Shown piece after piece: positions 7,721-16,331 of a stretch of DNA of 23,879 bases. The position numbers were made by a program, and so were the translations under genes. This DNA comes from an uncultured Bacteroidales bacterium. Its GTDB lineage: Bacteria > Bacteroidota > Bacteroidia > Bacteroidales > Paludibacteraceae. The notes under the pieces were generated by a model. It was not told where the DNA came from, searched no databases, and saw nothing but the letters and a program-made list of their open reading frames with translations. Positions within the stretch are counted from its first letter, which is position 1. Each line of letters starts with the position of its first letter. The stretch covers positions 1-23,879 of the forward strand of contig CAIYTJ010000641.1 of NCBI GenBank assembly GCA_903929065.1, in the 5' to 3' direction.

Positions 7721-9724
7721 ATGGAATTCGATTTAAGTTCAAAAATAGCATTAGAACGTACTCCCGAACGTTACTACCGAAAAACGGATATGATAGAAAG
7801 TCTACGTCAAACCCGATATGAAAAATTGGGAACCAATATTTACAAAGATTCTGATGAGGGATCAAAAGACATTGCCCGAAAAGTGGCAACACTAATCAGG
7901 GAGAAAGAGAAAATGTGTGAACAGTGTGTGTTGGGTTTGTCCGGAGGTTTTTCTCCATTGGGTGTTTATGACGAATTGGTCCGATTGCATAAGGACGAAG
8001 GACTTAGCTTTGCAGATGTTGTTGTATTCAATGTTTCGGAGTTTTTTTCGATAAGTAAAATTGAGGGGCATTCTAATGCTCAATTAATTCGCACTCATTT
8101 ATTAGAGAAAGTGGACTTTCGCAAAGAGAATTTTTATACTCCCGATACCAACATCAATCGTTCCAATGTACAAGAATTTTGTCGTCATTATGAAGAGTTG
8201 ATAGAACAACATGATGGATTAGATCTGGTAATGGTTAGTGTTGGATTGGTTGGAAACATTGCCTACAATGAACCCGGTTCTCAGGTGAGTACTTTGACTC
8301 GTTTGATGTTGCTCGACAATGAGTCTCGACGAGATTTGAAACGATATTATAGTTCAATAGCAGAAGTGCCTACCAGTGCAATAACCATGGGTATTGCCAC
8401 TTTATTAAATGCAAGACAGGTGATTTTAGTGTCATGGGGCGAATTAAAATCGGGTATCTTAAAAGAAGTGATTGAAGGAAAAGTGGATGATAATGTGCCT
8501 GCTTCTTTTCTTCAATTACACAAAAATGCACTGGCCGCTATTGACCTGAATGCAGCCCAACAGTTGAGCCGCATTAGTCACCCCTGGTTGGTGGGTTCGT
8601 GTGAATGGACAGATAAATTGATTCGTCGTGCCATCGTTTGGCTTTGTGCTGAAACACAAAAGCCAATCTTGAAACTAACAAATAAAGACTATAACCATCA
8701 TGGTCTTAATGAGCTTTTGGCGCTTTACGGATCGGCTTATAATGTAAATATTAAAATATTCAATGACTTACAACACACCATTACCGGATGGCCGGGTGGA
8801 AAGCCTGACACAGATGATACCAACAGACCTGAGCGAGCAAATCCATATCCGAAGCGGGTTGTTGTTTTTAGTCCACATCCCGACGATGATGTAATTTCAA
8901 TGGGTGGAACATTACAACGTTTGGTTGATCAAAAGCATGATGTGCATGTTGCTTATCAAACTTCGGGAAACATTGCAGTAGGTGATGATGAGGTGATTCG
9001 GTATGTCTCTTTAATGCTAAACGTTTTGGAACAATTCGATAGCACAAACGATTCATTGAAAACCCTGTACGCTTCGACCCTGCATTTTCTGAAAAATGAA
9101 AAACAACCCGGTGATCAGGATACTGAACAGGTGTTGTTTGTGAAAGGACAAATCAGACGTGAAGAAGCAAGAGCAACCTGTCGTTTCGTAGGTGTAAAAC
9201 CGGGAAATATACATTTTCTGGATATGCCTTTTTACGAAACGGGGAAGGTTCAAAAAGGAAGGCTGAAAGAAAAGGATATAGATATTATTATGCGTTTGCT
9301 TGAAAGTGTTGAGCCTCATCAGATTTTTGTAGCCGGCGATTTGGCTGATCCCCATGGGACACACAAAGTCTGTCTGGATGGTGCTTTGGCAGCTATCTAT
9401 GAGTTAAAGAGAGAACAATGGATGAAAGAATGTCGGATTTGGATGTACCGTGGAGCCTGGGCGGAGTGGGAAATAGACCACATCGAGATGGCGGTTCCTA
9501 TCAGCCCGGAACAATTGCGCAAAAAACGTCATTCCATCCTCAAACACCAGTCGCAGATGGAAAGTGCCCCTTTTATGGGCAATGATGACCGGCTTTTCTG
9601 GCAACGTGCTGAGGATCGTAATCAAACGACAGCAACACTTTACAATAGTTTAGGTTTAGCTTGTTATGAAGCCATTGAAGCATTTGTGGAGTTTAAAATA
9701 CAGGATGTGTTTTTGGCAAAATAG
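7721..9724 (+). CDS. Fusion of a degenerate NagB-like domain and a PIG-L (LmbE) deacetylase
   Basis: 667 residues with no signal peptide, so cytoplasmic. The N-terminal half (about 50-300) has the NagB fold, but its active site is lost. The residue matching Asp72 is Ser106 (FNVSEF); those matching Asp141 and His143 are Val177 and Asn179 (GLVGNIAYNEPGS); only the Glu148 equivalent (Glu184) remains. The C-terminal half (about 375-650) is a PIG-L family zinc-dependent N-deacetylase with intact ligands: His386-Pro-Asp-Asp389 in SPHPDDDVISMGG, and His545/His548 in DPHGTHK. PIG-L enzymes remove the acetyl group from GlcNAc-containing substrates. Similar long NagB-like proteins are annotated in Bacteroides, for example the B. 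thetaiotaomicron BT_0258 type (from memory). One guess is that the dead half binds a sugar phosphate and the PIG-L half acts on GlcNAc or its phosphate to supply NagB. The true substrate is unknown. Confidence 0.9.
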   Translation: MEFDLSSKIALERTPERYYRKTDMIESLRQTRYEKLGTNIYKDSDEGSKDIARKVATLIREKEKMCEQCVLGLSGGFSPLGVYDELVRLHKDEGLSFADVVVFNVSEFFSISKIEGHSNAQLIRTHLLEKVDFRKENFYTPDTNINRSNVQEFCRHYEELIEQHDGLDLVMVSVGLVGNIAYNEPGSQVSTLTRLMLLDNESRRDLKRYYSSIAEVPTSAITMGIATLLNARQVILVSWGELKSGILKEVIEGKVDDNVPASFLQLHKNALAAIDLNAAQQLSRISHPWLVGSCEWTDKLIRRAIVWLCAETQKPILKLTNKDYNHHGLNELLALYGSAYNVNIKIFNDLQHTITGWPGGKPDTDDTNRPERANPYPKRVVVFSPHPDDDVISMGGTLQRLVDQKHDVHVAYQTSGNIAVGDDEVIRYVSLMLNVLEQFDSTNDSLKTLYASTLHFLKNEKQPGDQDTEQVLFVKGQIRREEARATCRFVGVKPGNIHFLDMPFYETGKVQKGRLKEKDIDIIMRLLESVEPHQIFVAGDLADPHGTHKVCLDGALAAIYELKREQWMKECRIWMYRGAWAEWEIDHIEMAVPISPEQLRKKRHSILKHQSQMESAPFMGNDDRLFWQRAEDRNQTTATLYNSLGLACYEAIEAFVEFKIQDVFLAK

Positions 9725-9760
9725 AAACTAAAATGTAAAATGTCAATAATCAAAATTAAT

Positions 9761-11185
9761 ATGAAGACCTTAGTGCCAACTACCCATTTAAACATAGCCT
9801 TACTCGGCTTAACCGCTATTCCAGCATTGGCGCAAAATAAACCCAATATTGTGTTTATACTTACTGACGACCAACGCCTGCAGGGAACCATTCATGGCTT
9901 GGGTGGCAATGAGGTCATCACGCCAAATATAGATAAACTGGTAAAAGACGGCGTATCGTTTACTAATGCCTACATTATGGGCGGAAGTCATCAAGCCGTG
10001 AGTATGCCCAGCCGAAACATGCTGATAACCGGTAGAAACCTGTTCTCGATGGGTGACAAAGAGGGGCGTAAAATAGACGATAACCAGGCCACCATCGGCG
10101 AAACGTTGGGAAAAGCCGGTTATTCGACTTACGGCATTGGTAAATGGCACAATAATATCTCTGCTTTTAACCGTACTTTCCAGAATGGCGACGAGATATT
10201 TTTTGGTGGAATGAGTCCCGACCCCTATCATTCAGGACTGTTTCATTATCAAAAAAATGCAGCTTACAGCGAATTCTTGCCGAATGCAGAAGGTTTGGCA
10301 ACTAAAGAAAGGGGCGACCATTCTTATCCCGGTAAACACCATACTGAAATTTTTGGAGAAGCTGCGGTGAAGTTTATCAATAACTACAAAGAGAAGAAAC
10401 CCTTCTTTTTGTATGTCGCTTTTAAATCGCCTCATGATCCACGTATTATGCCCGAAAAATACAAAGCGATGTATGATACGGCGAAGATTGCCGTGCCGGT
10501 TAACTTTCTGGAAAGTCATCCTTTTGATAATGGGGAATTGAATGTACGTGATGAAAAACTTATCGCCAATCCCCGTACGCGAAGTGCCATAAAAATAGAG
10601 ATTCGGAATTATTATGCCATGATGACTCATCTCGATGAGCAAATTGGAAATATCATCAATGCTTTGAAAGAGAAAGGTTTGTATGAAAATACCATTATTG
10701 TATTTACGGGCGATAATGGGCTGGCGCTTGGTCAACATGGTTTGTTGGGAAAACAAAACCTCTACGAGCCCAGTATCAAAGTGCCTTTGATTTTTGTGGG
10801 AAAAGGCTTGCCTAAAGGAACAATAAACACCGATAATGCCTACCTGTTCGATATCTTCCCAACGCTGTGTAATTTTGTTGGAACTCCAATTCCATCAACG
10901 GTTCAAGGCATTCCGCTACTAGAAAAGAAGACTGCGAAAAGAGAAGTCATGTATTTTTCTTATCGCGACTATCAAAGGGCTGTGCACAAAGGTGACTGGA
11001 AATTAATTGAGTATCAAACCGCAAAAGGTCTTCGAAATACCCAACTTTTTAATCTGAAAAATGACCCGAATGAGATGATTAACCTTGCTGAAAATCATAA
11101 GTTTAGCAAACAATTGACTGTGATGCGTTCAGAATTGGAGATGCAAAGGGTAATATTCAACGACCCATTTAAAATCAATCAATAA
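9761..11185 (+). CDS. S1-family sulfatase, serine-type (formylglycine-dependent)
   Basis: Hydrolyses sulfate esters, probably on the sugar targeted by this locus. The ATG at 9761 gives a typical signal peptide (MKTLVPTTH, ending near ALAQ). A longer frame from the ATG at 9740 adds seven residues and is less likely. Numbering from 9761, metal ligands Asp36-Asp37 lie in LTDDQR. The formylglycine motif is S-M-P-S-R with Ser81, followed by NMLITGR. A second metal and active-site cluster is GDNGLALGQHG (Asp318, Asn319, His326), with Lys331 behind it. Because the modified residue is Ser rather than Cys, it needs a radical-SAM maturase of the anSME/AtsB type, not seen here; Bacteroides sulfatases are generally Ser-type. 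The length is 474 residues. It has no T9SS domain, so it is probably periplasmic. The sulfated sugar and position cannot be read from the sequence; GlcNAc- or galactose-sulfate fits the neighbours. Confidence 0.95.
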   Translation: MKTLVPTTHLNIALLGLTAIPALAQNKPNIVFILTDDQRLQGTIHGLGGNEVITPNIDKLVKDGVSFTNAYIMGGSHQAVSMPSRNMLITGRNLFSMGDKEGRKIDDNQATIGETLGKAGYSTYGIGKWHNNISAFNRTFQNGDEIFFGGMSPDPYHSGLFHYQKNAAYSEFLPNAEGLATKERGDHSYPGKHHTEIFGEAAVKFINNYKEKKPFFLYVAFKSPHDPRIMPEKYKAMYDTAKIAVPVNFLESHPFDNGELNVRDEKLIANPRTRSAIKIEIRNYYAMMTHLDEQIGNIINALKEKGLYENTIIVFTGDNGLALGQHGLLGKQNLYEPSIKVPLIFVGKGLPKGTINTDNAYLFDIFPTLCNFVGTPIPSTVQGIPLLEKKTAKREVMYFSYRDYQRAVHKGDWKLIEYQTAKGLRNTQLFNLKNDPNEMINLAENHKFSKQLTVMRSELEMQRVIFNDPFKINQ

Positions 11186-11206
11186 GCACTATTGACAAAA
11201 TAAAAA

Positions 11207-14002
11207 ATGTTAAATACAATGAAGAAAACACAGCTTATTTTATGTTTCTATTTGGTTTGCTTAGGATCTTTACAAGCAGCCGTAGTACAAGTACTACACC
11301 CCTTAAACGGTTGGTCGCTGGAGGATGTAGGTGTAAGTTTTAAATGGTACACCCAACCGGGCGTACTTAATTACAGACTGCAAGTAGCAAAAGACATTAA
11401 TTTTACTACTTTAGTAATTGACACCCTGACTGACAGTCCCAACAGAATCACAGATAATATGCTGACGGCAACAACCATGGCACCGTTTGCTACCTATATG
11501 CAATGGTCGTTTTTTTCAATGACTCGTTTAGTGTCGGGTAACTATTATTGGCGAATTAGGACTGGAGATACCGTAAATACGGATTGGTCTGTAGTTAACC
11601 AATTTAGTGTAGTCAGTAATTCAGCATTGATGCCTGTCGTGCAACCCATCAGCCAGACTAATCCATTGTTTACGCTGGATATGTATGCAATCGAGAGATT
11701 GGATTTCGGACCAAGACTTACGCTTTGGCCCAAATATTGGAGTTATATTCCTTCTGACATACAACCCTACGTGGCATTCAATGTTGCCGGAATGGAAGGT
11801 TGGGGTAATATTGTAGGACAGCCTGATTTCATAGAATTAATCCGTAAGCTGGACTCGATAGGGATTACTATGACTCTCGAGACTGGCGGACCGGGTAGAC
11901 CTAGCTCTACCATGACAGATTTAGCAACCATTGAATACTGCTTTCAGCATTTTCCCCATGTAAGAGGCGTTGTAGCGGGTGAAACCTTCTGGAATTCAGG
12001 CACAGAAGCAACTATTGAGGCGGAGTATTATAATCGATGTATTATGCTCTGTGGAAAATATGGAAAGGTTTTTATCGAAGGAGTTTTCAACGATTTCCAA
12101 AATTGGAATGGGGATGATTTGTTGGGGGTTCAAAAATCAGGAAGGCCGGCAACCAACAGAATGAATGCCGCCTTTATAAATAAGTATAAATCAAATTATA
12201 TTCCCTGCAATAAGGATAATACACAATACTCCCAGGAAGAAGAAATTGCACTTATGAGCGGTGCTAAAATTTCAGGGCTGGTAGATAATATCGGAAGCTG
12301 GCACGAGAACTATTGGTGGGGTAAAGTTGGCTTTGACACCATTTTCCAGGCAGCTACTCAGAATACGAATGCGGGTAACGGGGGATATATGCCTCAACTA
12401 TTTTTGAACCAGACTTTCATAACAGGCTTGCAATCCGGGGCTTCAGTCTTTGTGTTTGGTGGTGAAATTTCCTGTGTTTCACCTAATACATATAATGCTA
12501 CAACGGATATGATGAGTGGTTCATCAAATTATACAGCCGTTTTCGACCGGCATGGTGCGAAATCAAGTGTGCTGGATAAGTATTTTATTCCCTTTGTCAG
12601 GTATGTGGTTACGAATAACATGGTACTGTCAAAAACCGATCTTCTCAGTAATATTAAAATTAAAGTTGCAGTGGATCAAACCAGTGCCGGAATTAGCAGA
12701 GGTTCAACCTTAGACGATGGCATATTTGCTCAACTGTTCAAATCGACTTATACCATCCCTAATTGGCTTTCGAATGTTCAGAGCAGGTTATTATTTGCAC
12801 TAAAACCGGTTTCCGGAACTACCGGAAGAATTGTAAAATTACAACGTACCGGAACAAGTATTGGATTAAATGTAGCCGAAGTGAAAGTATACAGTAATGG
12901 AGTAAATATAGCCACTTCAGGAACTGCCACCCAATCAACAACGCTTAGCACAACCACCGCTGCCATAAAAGCCATTGATGGGAATACGAATGGTGTGTTG
13001 ACAAACAATTCGGTAGCTTGTACGCTGGCCACTGATACAAATCCCTGGTGGCAGGTGGATCTAGGGACTGATAAGAAAATTGATTCCGTTGTCGTTTATA
13101 GTGTCATGGATCGAAATCAGCCGGATCTCTCTGATATTCAAGATGTAAATGTGAGTATGACAAATAATTCCGGGCAATCGGTTTACACTTCCGGCAATTA
13201 TGTATCTACGCTCGGCCCAAATCCTTATCAGATATTTCCCAAAAATGGGAAATACAATGCCATTGCTGTATTGCCCAACGGAAGCAGTGTGGCAGGTGTA
13301 CCAGGTATAACTACGGTCAGTATTGCCAATCTGCAAACCGACGCAGCCGTAAAAGCGGTGTATGATGCTAATTATTCTTCATTTTATACAGGCGATGCTT
13401 CCGTGTTCCGAAATACAAACAAGTATTTTATTCAAAACTCGTTGGAGAATGAGAACAGGGCACAAACTTTTTCAATTCCGTTCAGCAACGGTAGTATCAC
13501 CAACATTAGCGGAACAATGGTACCACATTCATACATTATTTCAAGTATAAGTACTGATGGTAATAGCTATTCTTTTCAGGCCTGTACCAATACAACCGGT
13601 CCGTATACCGACGACAGAACTACAAATCTGGTCATTTCACTGACACAAATGCCAACTGTTACGGTAAGTCCTGCTTCAGCACTTGTAACAAACACCTGGA
13701 ATGCAACAGCAAAAACACTTAGTTTGAAAATAAACCATGTTTTGGGTGCTGCAAATGTAGTAGTATCAACGTCAATTACAACAACCAATGATGTTGTGAA
13801 TCATTCTAATGCATCTGTATATGGAATTAAAAGAGCAATTCATGTGAATGCCCCCATAGGATCATTCGTTTTGGTTTTCTCCATTTCCGGTCAGTTGTTG
13901 AAGACTGTTATTACCAATTCAGATCAAATTAATATTCCTATTTCAAGAGGAATATATGTGGTGTCAGTAGCAGGTGTGCGACAAAAAGTGGTTGTAGACT
14001 AA
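11207..14002 (+). CDS. T9SS-secreted GH98-like endo-glycosidase with an inserted discoidin/F-type-lectin-like domain
   Basis: 931 residues from the ATG at 11207; a second ATG at 11219 gives MKKTQL and may be the real start. In order: signal peptide to about 24; an Ig/Fn3-like domain (about 28-138, ending YYWRIRTGDT..DWS); a barrel (about 150-530) resembling the GH98 catalytic domain, with candidate acid Glu259 (VAGETFW) and candidate base Asp360 (GLVDNIGSWHENYWW); an F5/8-type C or F-type-lectin-like domain (about 538-677, with NPWWQVDLG at Trp614/615); a second beta part resembling the GH98 C-terminal domain (about 678-850); and a T9SS sorting domain (about 860-931, ending SRGIYVVSVAGVRQKVVVD). 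GH98 members include blood-group endo-beta-galactosidases and an endo-xylanase, so the substrate is open. The usual F-type fucose motif (His plus R-x-D-x4-R/K) is not clearly intact. The gene sits 21 bases after the sulfatase. Confidence 0.72.
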   Translation: MLNTMKKTQLILCFYLVCLGSLQAAVVQVLHPLNGWSLEDVGVSFKWYTQPGVLNYRLQVAKDINFTTLVIDTLTDSPNRITDNMLTATTMAPFATYMQWSFFSMTRLVSGNYYWRIRTGDTVNTDWSVVNQFSVVSNSALMPVVQPISQTNPLFTLDMYAIERLDFGPRLTLWPKYWSYIPSDIQPYVAFNVAGMEGWGNIVGQPDFIELIRKLDSIGITMTLETGGPGRPSSTMTDLATIEYCFQHFPHVRGVVAGETFWNSGTEATIEAEYYNRCIMLCGKYGKVFIEGVFNDFQNWNGDDLLGVQKSGRPATNRMNAAFINKYKSNYIPCNKDNTQYSQEEEIALMSGAKISGLVDNIGSWHENYWWGKVGFDTIFQAATQNTNAGNGGYMPQLFLNQTFITGLQSGASVFVFGGEISCVSPNTYNATTDMMSGSSNYTAVFDRHGAKSSVLDKYFIPFVRYVVTNNMVLSKTDLLSNIKIKVAVDQTSAGISRGSTLDDGIFAQLFKSTYTIPNWLSNVQSRLLFALKPVSGTTGRIVKLQRTGTSIGLNVAEVKVYSNGVNIATSGTATQSTTLSTTTAAIKAIDGNTNGVLTNNSVACTLATDTNPWWQVDLGTDKKIDSVVVYSVMDRNQPDLSDIQDVNVSMTNNSGQSVYTSGNYVSTLGPNPYQIFPKNGKYNAIAVLPNGSSVAGVPGITTVSIANLQTDAAVKAVYDANYSSFYTGDASVFRNTNKYFIQNSLENENRAQTFSIPFSNGSITNISGTMVPHSYIISSISTDGNSYSFQACTNTTGPYTDDRTTNLVISLTQMPTVTVSPASALVTNTWNATAKTLSLKINHVLGAANVVVSTSITTTNDVVNHSNASVYGIKRAIHVNAPIGSFVLVFSISGQLLKTVITNSDQINIPISRGIYVVSVAGVRQKVVVD

Positions 14003-14035
14003 TGGTTTAGAAGAATCATTTTTTTATTTAAACCA
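14003..14035 (+). terminator. Weak hairpin after the GH98-like gene
   Basis: Seven-base arms TGGTTTA (14003-14009) and TAAACCA (14029-14035) flank a 19-base loop that contains a T-rich run. It starts directly after the stop codon. The loop is long and the stem is A/T-rich, so it is only a possible terminator or 3'-end structure. It would separate the operon ending at 14002 from the gene at 14150. Confidence 0.3.
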
Positions 14036-14087
14036 GAAATCAAAGTTATAAAACCGAAAATCAAATACCAATTAATACTATTGCATA

Positions 14088-14095
14088 TATCTTTG
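14088..14095 (+). promoter_or_regulatory. Bacteroides-type -7 promoter element
   Basis: TATCTTTG matches the TAnnTTTG consensus exactly, 54 bases before the ATG at 14150, in the largest gap so far in the cluster (147 bases). No clear TTTG -33 box is visible. Its place between a possible terminator and the first module protein suggests a separate transcript from here. The remaining leader is A/T-rich with no Shine-Dalgarno sequence. Confidence 0.4.
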
Positions 14096-14149
14096 TTTCG
14101 TTAATTGAGGAAATATCATTAAAAATCAAATATCTAATATCAAATTATT

Positions 14150-16147
14150 ATGAAATCAAAAAACTTTACTTCTTTTTTCAGTCGCCAGTTTTTACAAGCG
14201 GTTGTGTTATCAACTATTTTTAGCTGTTTTACTTTATCTGCTAATAGTGCAACTGCTACAATTACAGGAGCCGCAGGTGTTACATGGACAGGAGCCGCAG
14301 GTGATGGATTGTGGTCAACTGCAGGAAACTGGTCTTCAAATGCAGTTCCTGTTGCGACTGACTCGGTATTTATTACGAGTCCAAATGCTGTCACCATCTC
14401 TACTGCTGTTGGCACAATCGATAAGCTGACAGTTCAAGGATCCTTAACCATTACTTCTTCAGGTTCTTTGACTATTACGCAAGCAGTAAAATCAACAGCT
14501 ATTCTTGAAATTGGAGGGGGCGTTGTCACCAATGCCGGTTCATTAAGTCTGACTCAAACTGCTGCTTTTAGTAATCCCGGTTTAAATTTTGTGAACGGAA
14601 CAGCTGCCAATGGTACATTGACCAATACAGGGACTTTGTCTATAAATACCGGATTTACCGGATCAACCGGTGCGTGCGTCAATTTCAACCAGACTACCGG
14701 TGGAACAGCCGATTTTGAAATGGGTAGCAGCGGGGTGACTTTGACTCAGGCTTCTGGAAAAAATGTATTTAATATGAATGCAGGTGCTGCTCAAATCGGC
14801 GGTACATTAACTCTTGGAAGTATAAGTTCATATCCAAACTTTAAATTGATTAATGTGGCTGCGGGTTCTTTGACACTGCTGAATACAGCAAACATTACTG
14901 CTTATGTTACAGTTACTACCTCCAATATAGCTTTAGGTGGTTCAACTGCAAACCAAACTACTACATTAACCAACAATGGATCTTTGAACATACATTTGGC
15001 AGCGAGTGGAAATACAAATAATGTAATTTTGATAAATCCAACGGTAGCAAACGCAACTGCCATACTTTCAAATTCAGGAACTATAACTATTGATGGGACA
15101 AACTCTACAGGAAGTGTGGGATCTATAGGTTTTAACGGATTTGATGCTACTTCAAACTCAACATTAAATAATACAGGTACAATTACAGATACTCATAGTG
15201 GTACAACAGCATCTATTTATTGTTTTTCGTCAACAACAATAAAAATATATACGATTAATAATTCGGGAATAATGTCATTTCCAACGGGTATGACACTAGG
15301 TTGTTCAACAACAATAAATAATAACAATGGTGGTATTGTGAATATGAGGGCTTCAATGACTGGAGCAACAGGAACAGGGGCTCCAGGATCAATTATTAAT
15401 AACAATGTCGGAGGTTTATTTAACTTTGATGTAGCCACACTTACTACAACAGTTACCAATACATTGTCATTCAAAAATTATGGAAAAATAATTGGTAGAG
15501 GAGCATTCTTAACTGGTACTTTCGTTCCACAATCAGGTGGAATCATAGCTCCGGGAAATACGAATAATACAACGGGAACAGCCGGTACGAATGCTGGCGT
15601 TATGGTACCTACCGGTCAGTTTACCCTGAATGGAACACCAATGGATTTTAGTAATAATACCTTTGTGATAAAAGTAAATGGTACAACAGCCGGAACTTCG
15701 TATGATCAAGTCCTGAATGGTACAGCTTCAGCAGCTTTAAATTTGACTGGCGCCGTATTTAATATCACTGTTGGAGGAGGTTACAGTCCGGTAACTAATG
15801 ATGTAGTTAAACCTTTTTCAGCTGCAAGTACAGCTACAATTAGTGGAACTTTAGGAAGTTCAACTGTCCCTGCAAATTGGACGTTAACCACCGGGGCTTC
15901 TGCTATAAGTGCCACTTATAGCGTGTCAACTGGAGTAGAAAACCTGAAATCTTCGTCGCTTATTTCATTTGTTGATGGTAACATCCAATTTACAGCAAAC
16001 GGAAATCAGCCAGTTGAGATATTTAATGCTGTAGGACAAAGGCTAGTTAGCAAATTATCTGTCAATGGATTGAACTCCATCCAATTATCTACTCGCGGCT
16101 TAGTAATTGTAAAAGTTGGGAATTTTTCTCAAAAAATAGTTTTATAA
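14150..16147 (+). CDS. T9SS-secreted beta-helix repeat protein, module-only paralogue
   Basis: 665 residues with no recognisable catalytic domain. A long signal peptide (to about 36, ANSATA) is followed by a conserved entry motif (about 45-75, VTWTGAAGDGLWSTAGNW then VPVATDSVFI). This W-x-G..W..NW..VP..D pattern is often seen at the start of secreted repeat proteins. The body (about 75-585) is rich in Thr, Ser, Asn and Gly. It contains many short rungs of the form L-x-N-x-G-T-[IL]-x-I (for example LTNTGTLSIN, LSNSGTITID, LNNTGTITDT) and Asn ladders (INNNNGG, INNNVGG), which suggests a right-handed beta-helix. The end (about 590-665: VEIFNAVGQRLVSKL..RGLVIVKVGNFSQKIVL) is a T9SS sorting domain. 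Function unknown: an adhesin, a glycan binder, or a scaffold partner for the two module-bearing enzymes downstream. The module shares DNA-level similarity with those genes. Confidence 0.85.
   Translation: MKSKNFTSFFSRQFLQAVVLSTIFSCFTLSANSATATITGAAGVTWTGAAGDGLWSTAGNWSSNAVPVATDSVFITSPNAVTISTAVGTIDKLTVQGSLTITSSGSLTITQAVKSTAILEIGGGVVTNAGSLSLTQTAAFSNPGLNFVNGTAANGTLTNTGTLSINTGFTGSTGACVNFNQTTGGTADFEMGSSGVTLTQASGKNVFNMNAGAAQIGGTLTLGSISSYPNFKLINVAAGSLTLLNTANITAYVTVTTSNIALGGSTANQTTTLTNNGSLNIHLAASGNTNNVILINPTVANATAILSNSGTITIDGTNSTGSVGSIGFNGFDATSNSTLNNTGTITDTHSGTTASIYCFSSTTIKIYTINNSGIMSFPTGMTLGCSTTINNNNGGIVNMRASMTGATGTGAPGSIINNNVGGLFNFDVATLTTTVTNTLSFKNYGKIIGRGAFLTGTFVPQSGGIIAPGNTNNTTGTAGTNAGVMVPTGQFTLNGTPMDFSNNTFVIKVNGTTAGTSYDQVLNGTASAALNLTGAVFNITVGGGYSPVTNDVVKPFSAASTATISGTLGSSTVPANWTLTTGASAISATYSVSTGVENLKSSSLISFVDGNIQFTANGNQPVEIFNAVGQRLVSKLSVNGLNSIQLSTRGLVIVKVGNFSQKIVL
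14282..16147 (+). repeat. Shared beta-helix module, copy A
   Basis: First of three copies of the module. It covers everything from the WTG..NW entry motif to the stop codon. It is collinear with copy C (21911-23779, 1869 against 1866 bases) and includes the same sorting domain. The last part, from about 15463 on, is strikingly similar to copy C in DNA, with a run of almost 40 identical bases around 15645-15681. A 20-base stretch at 15662-15681 is identical in all three copies. Confidence 0.85.
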
Positions 16148-16240
16148 CTGATAGTTTGTTTAGATTGATTTACAGAAAGCTGTAAAATAGGTTGTGTATG
16201 TTGAAAAGTGTCCTGTCATTGTTATTGTCAGGACACTTTT
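16148..16240 (+). repeat. Duplicated 3' flank, copy 1
   Basis: The bases after the stop codon here and those at 23780-23872 align along their whole length with the same spacing, starting with GATAGTTTGTTTAGATT and ending with the hairpin. Non-coding similarity of this kind shows that the tandem duplication included the 3' untranslated region. Confidence 0.75.
16204..16240 (+). terminator. Strong hairpin terminator after the module-only gene
   Basis: Perfect 12-base arms, AAAAGTGTCCTG (16204-16215) and CAGGACACTTTT (16229-16240), flank a 13-base loop. The right arm ends in four T. It lies 57 bases after the stop codon. It is close to symmetric and could work in either direction, but no gene faces it. 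It is the best terminator candidate in the window. Confidence 0.8.
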
Positions 16241-16331
16241 GATAAATACACTATTTAAGCACACTCATACTTATTATTCATAGCAATTACTATAATGTTG
16301 ACCCTTTAAATGCTGTTACAAATTATAAATC

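Noticed and set aside
9809..10756. Long minus-strand open frames inside the sulfatase gene
   Set aside because: They lie wholly within a well-supported gene, have no family motifs or plausible start context, and read as shadows of the + strand gene.
16293..16300. TAATGTTG as a promoter element for the agarase-like gene
   Set aside because: One mismatch to TAnnTTTG and no upstream box; too weak to list, although a promoter after the terminator is expected somewhere in 16241-16331.
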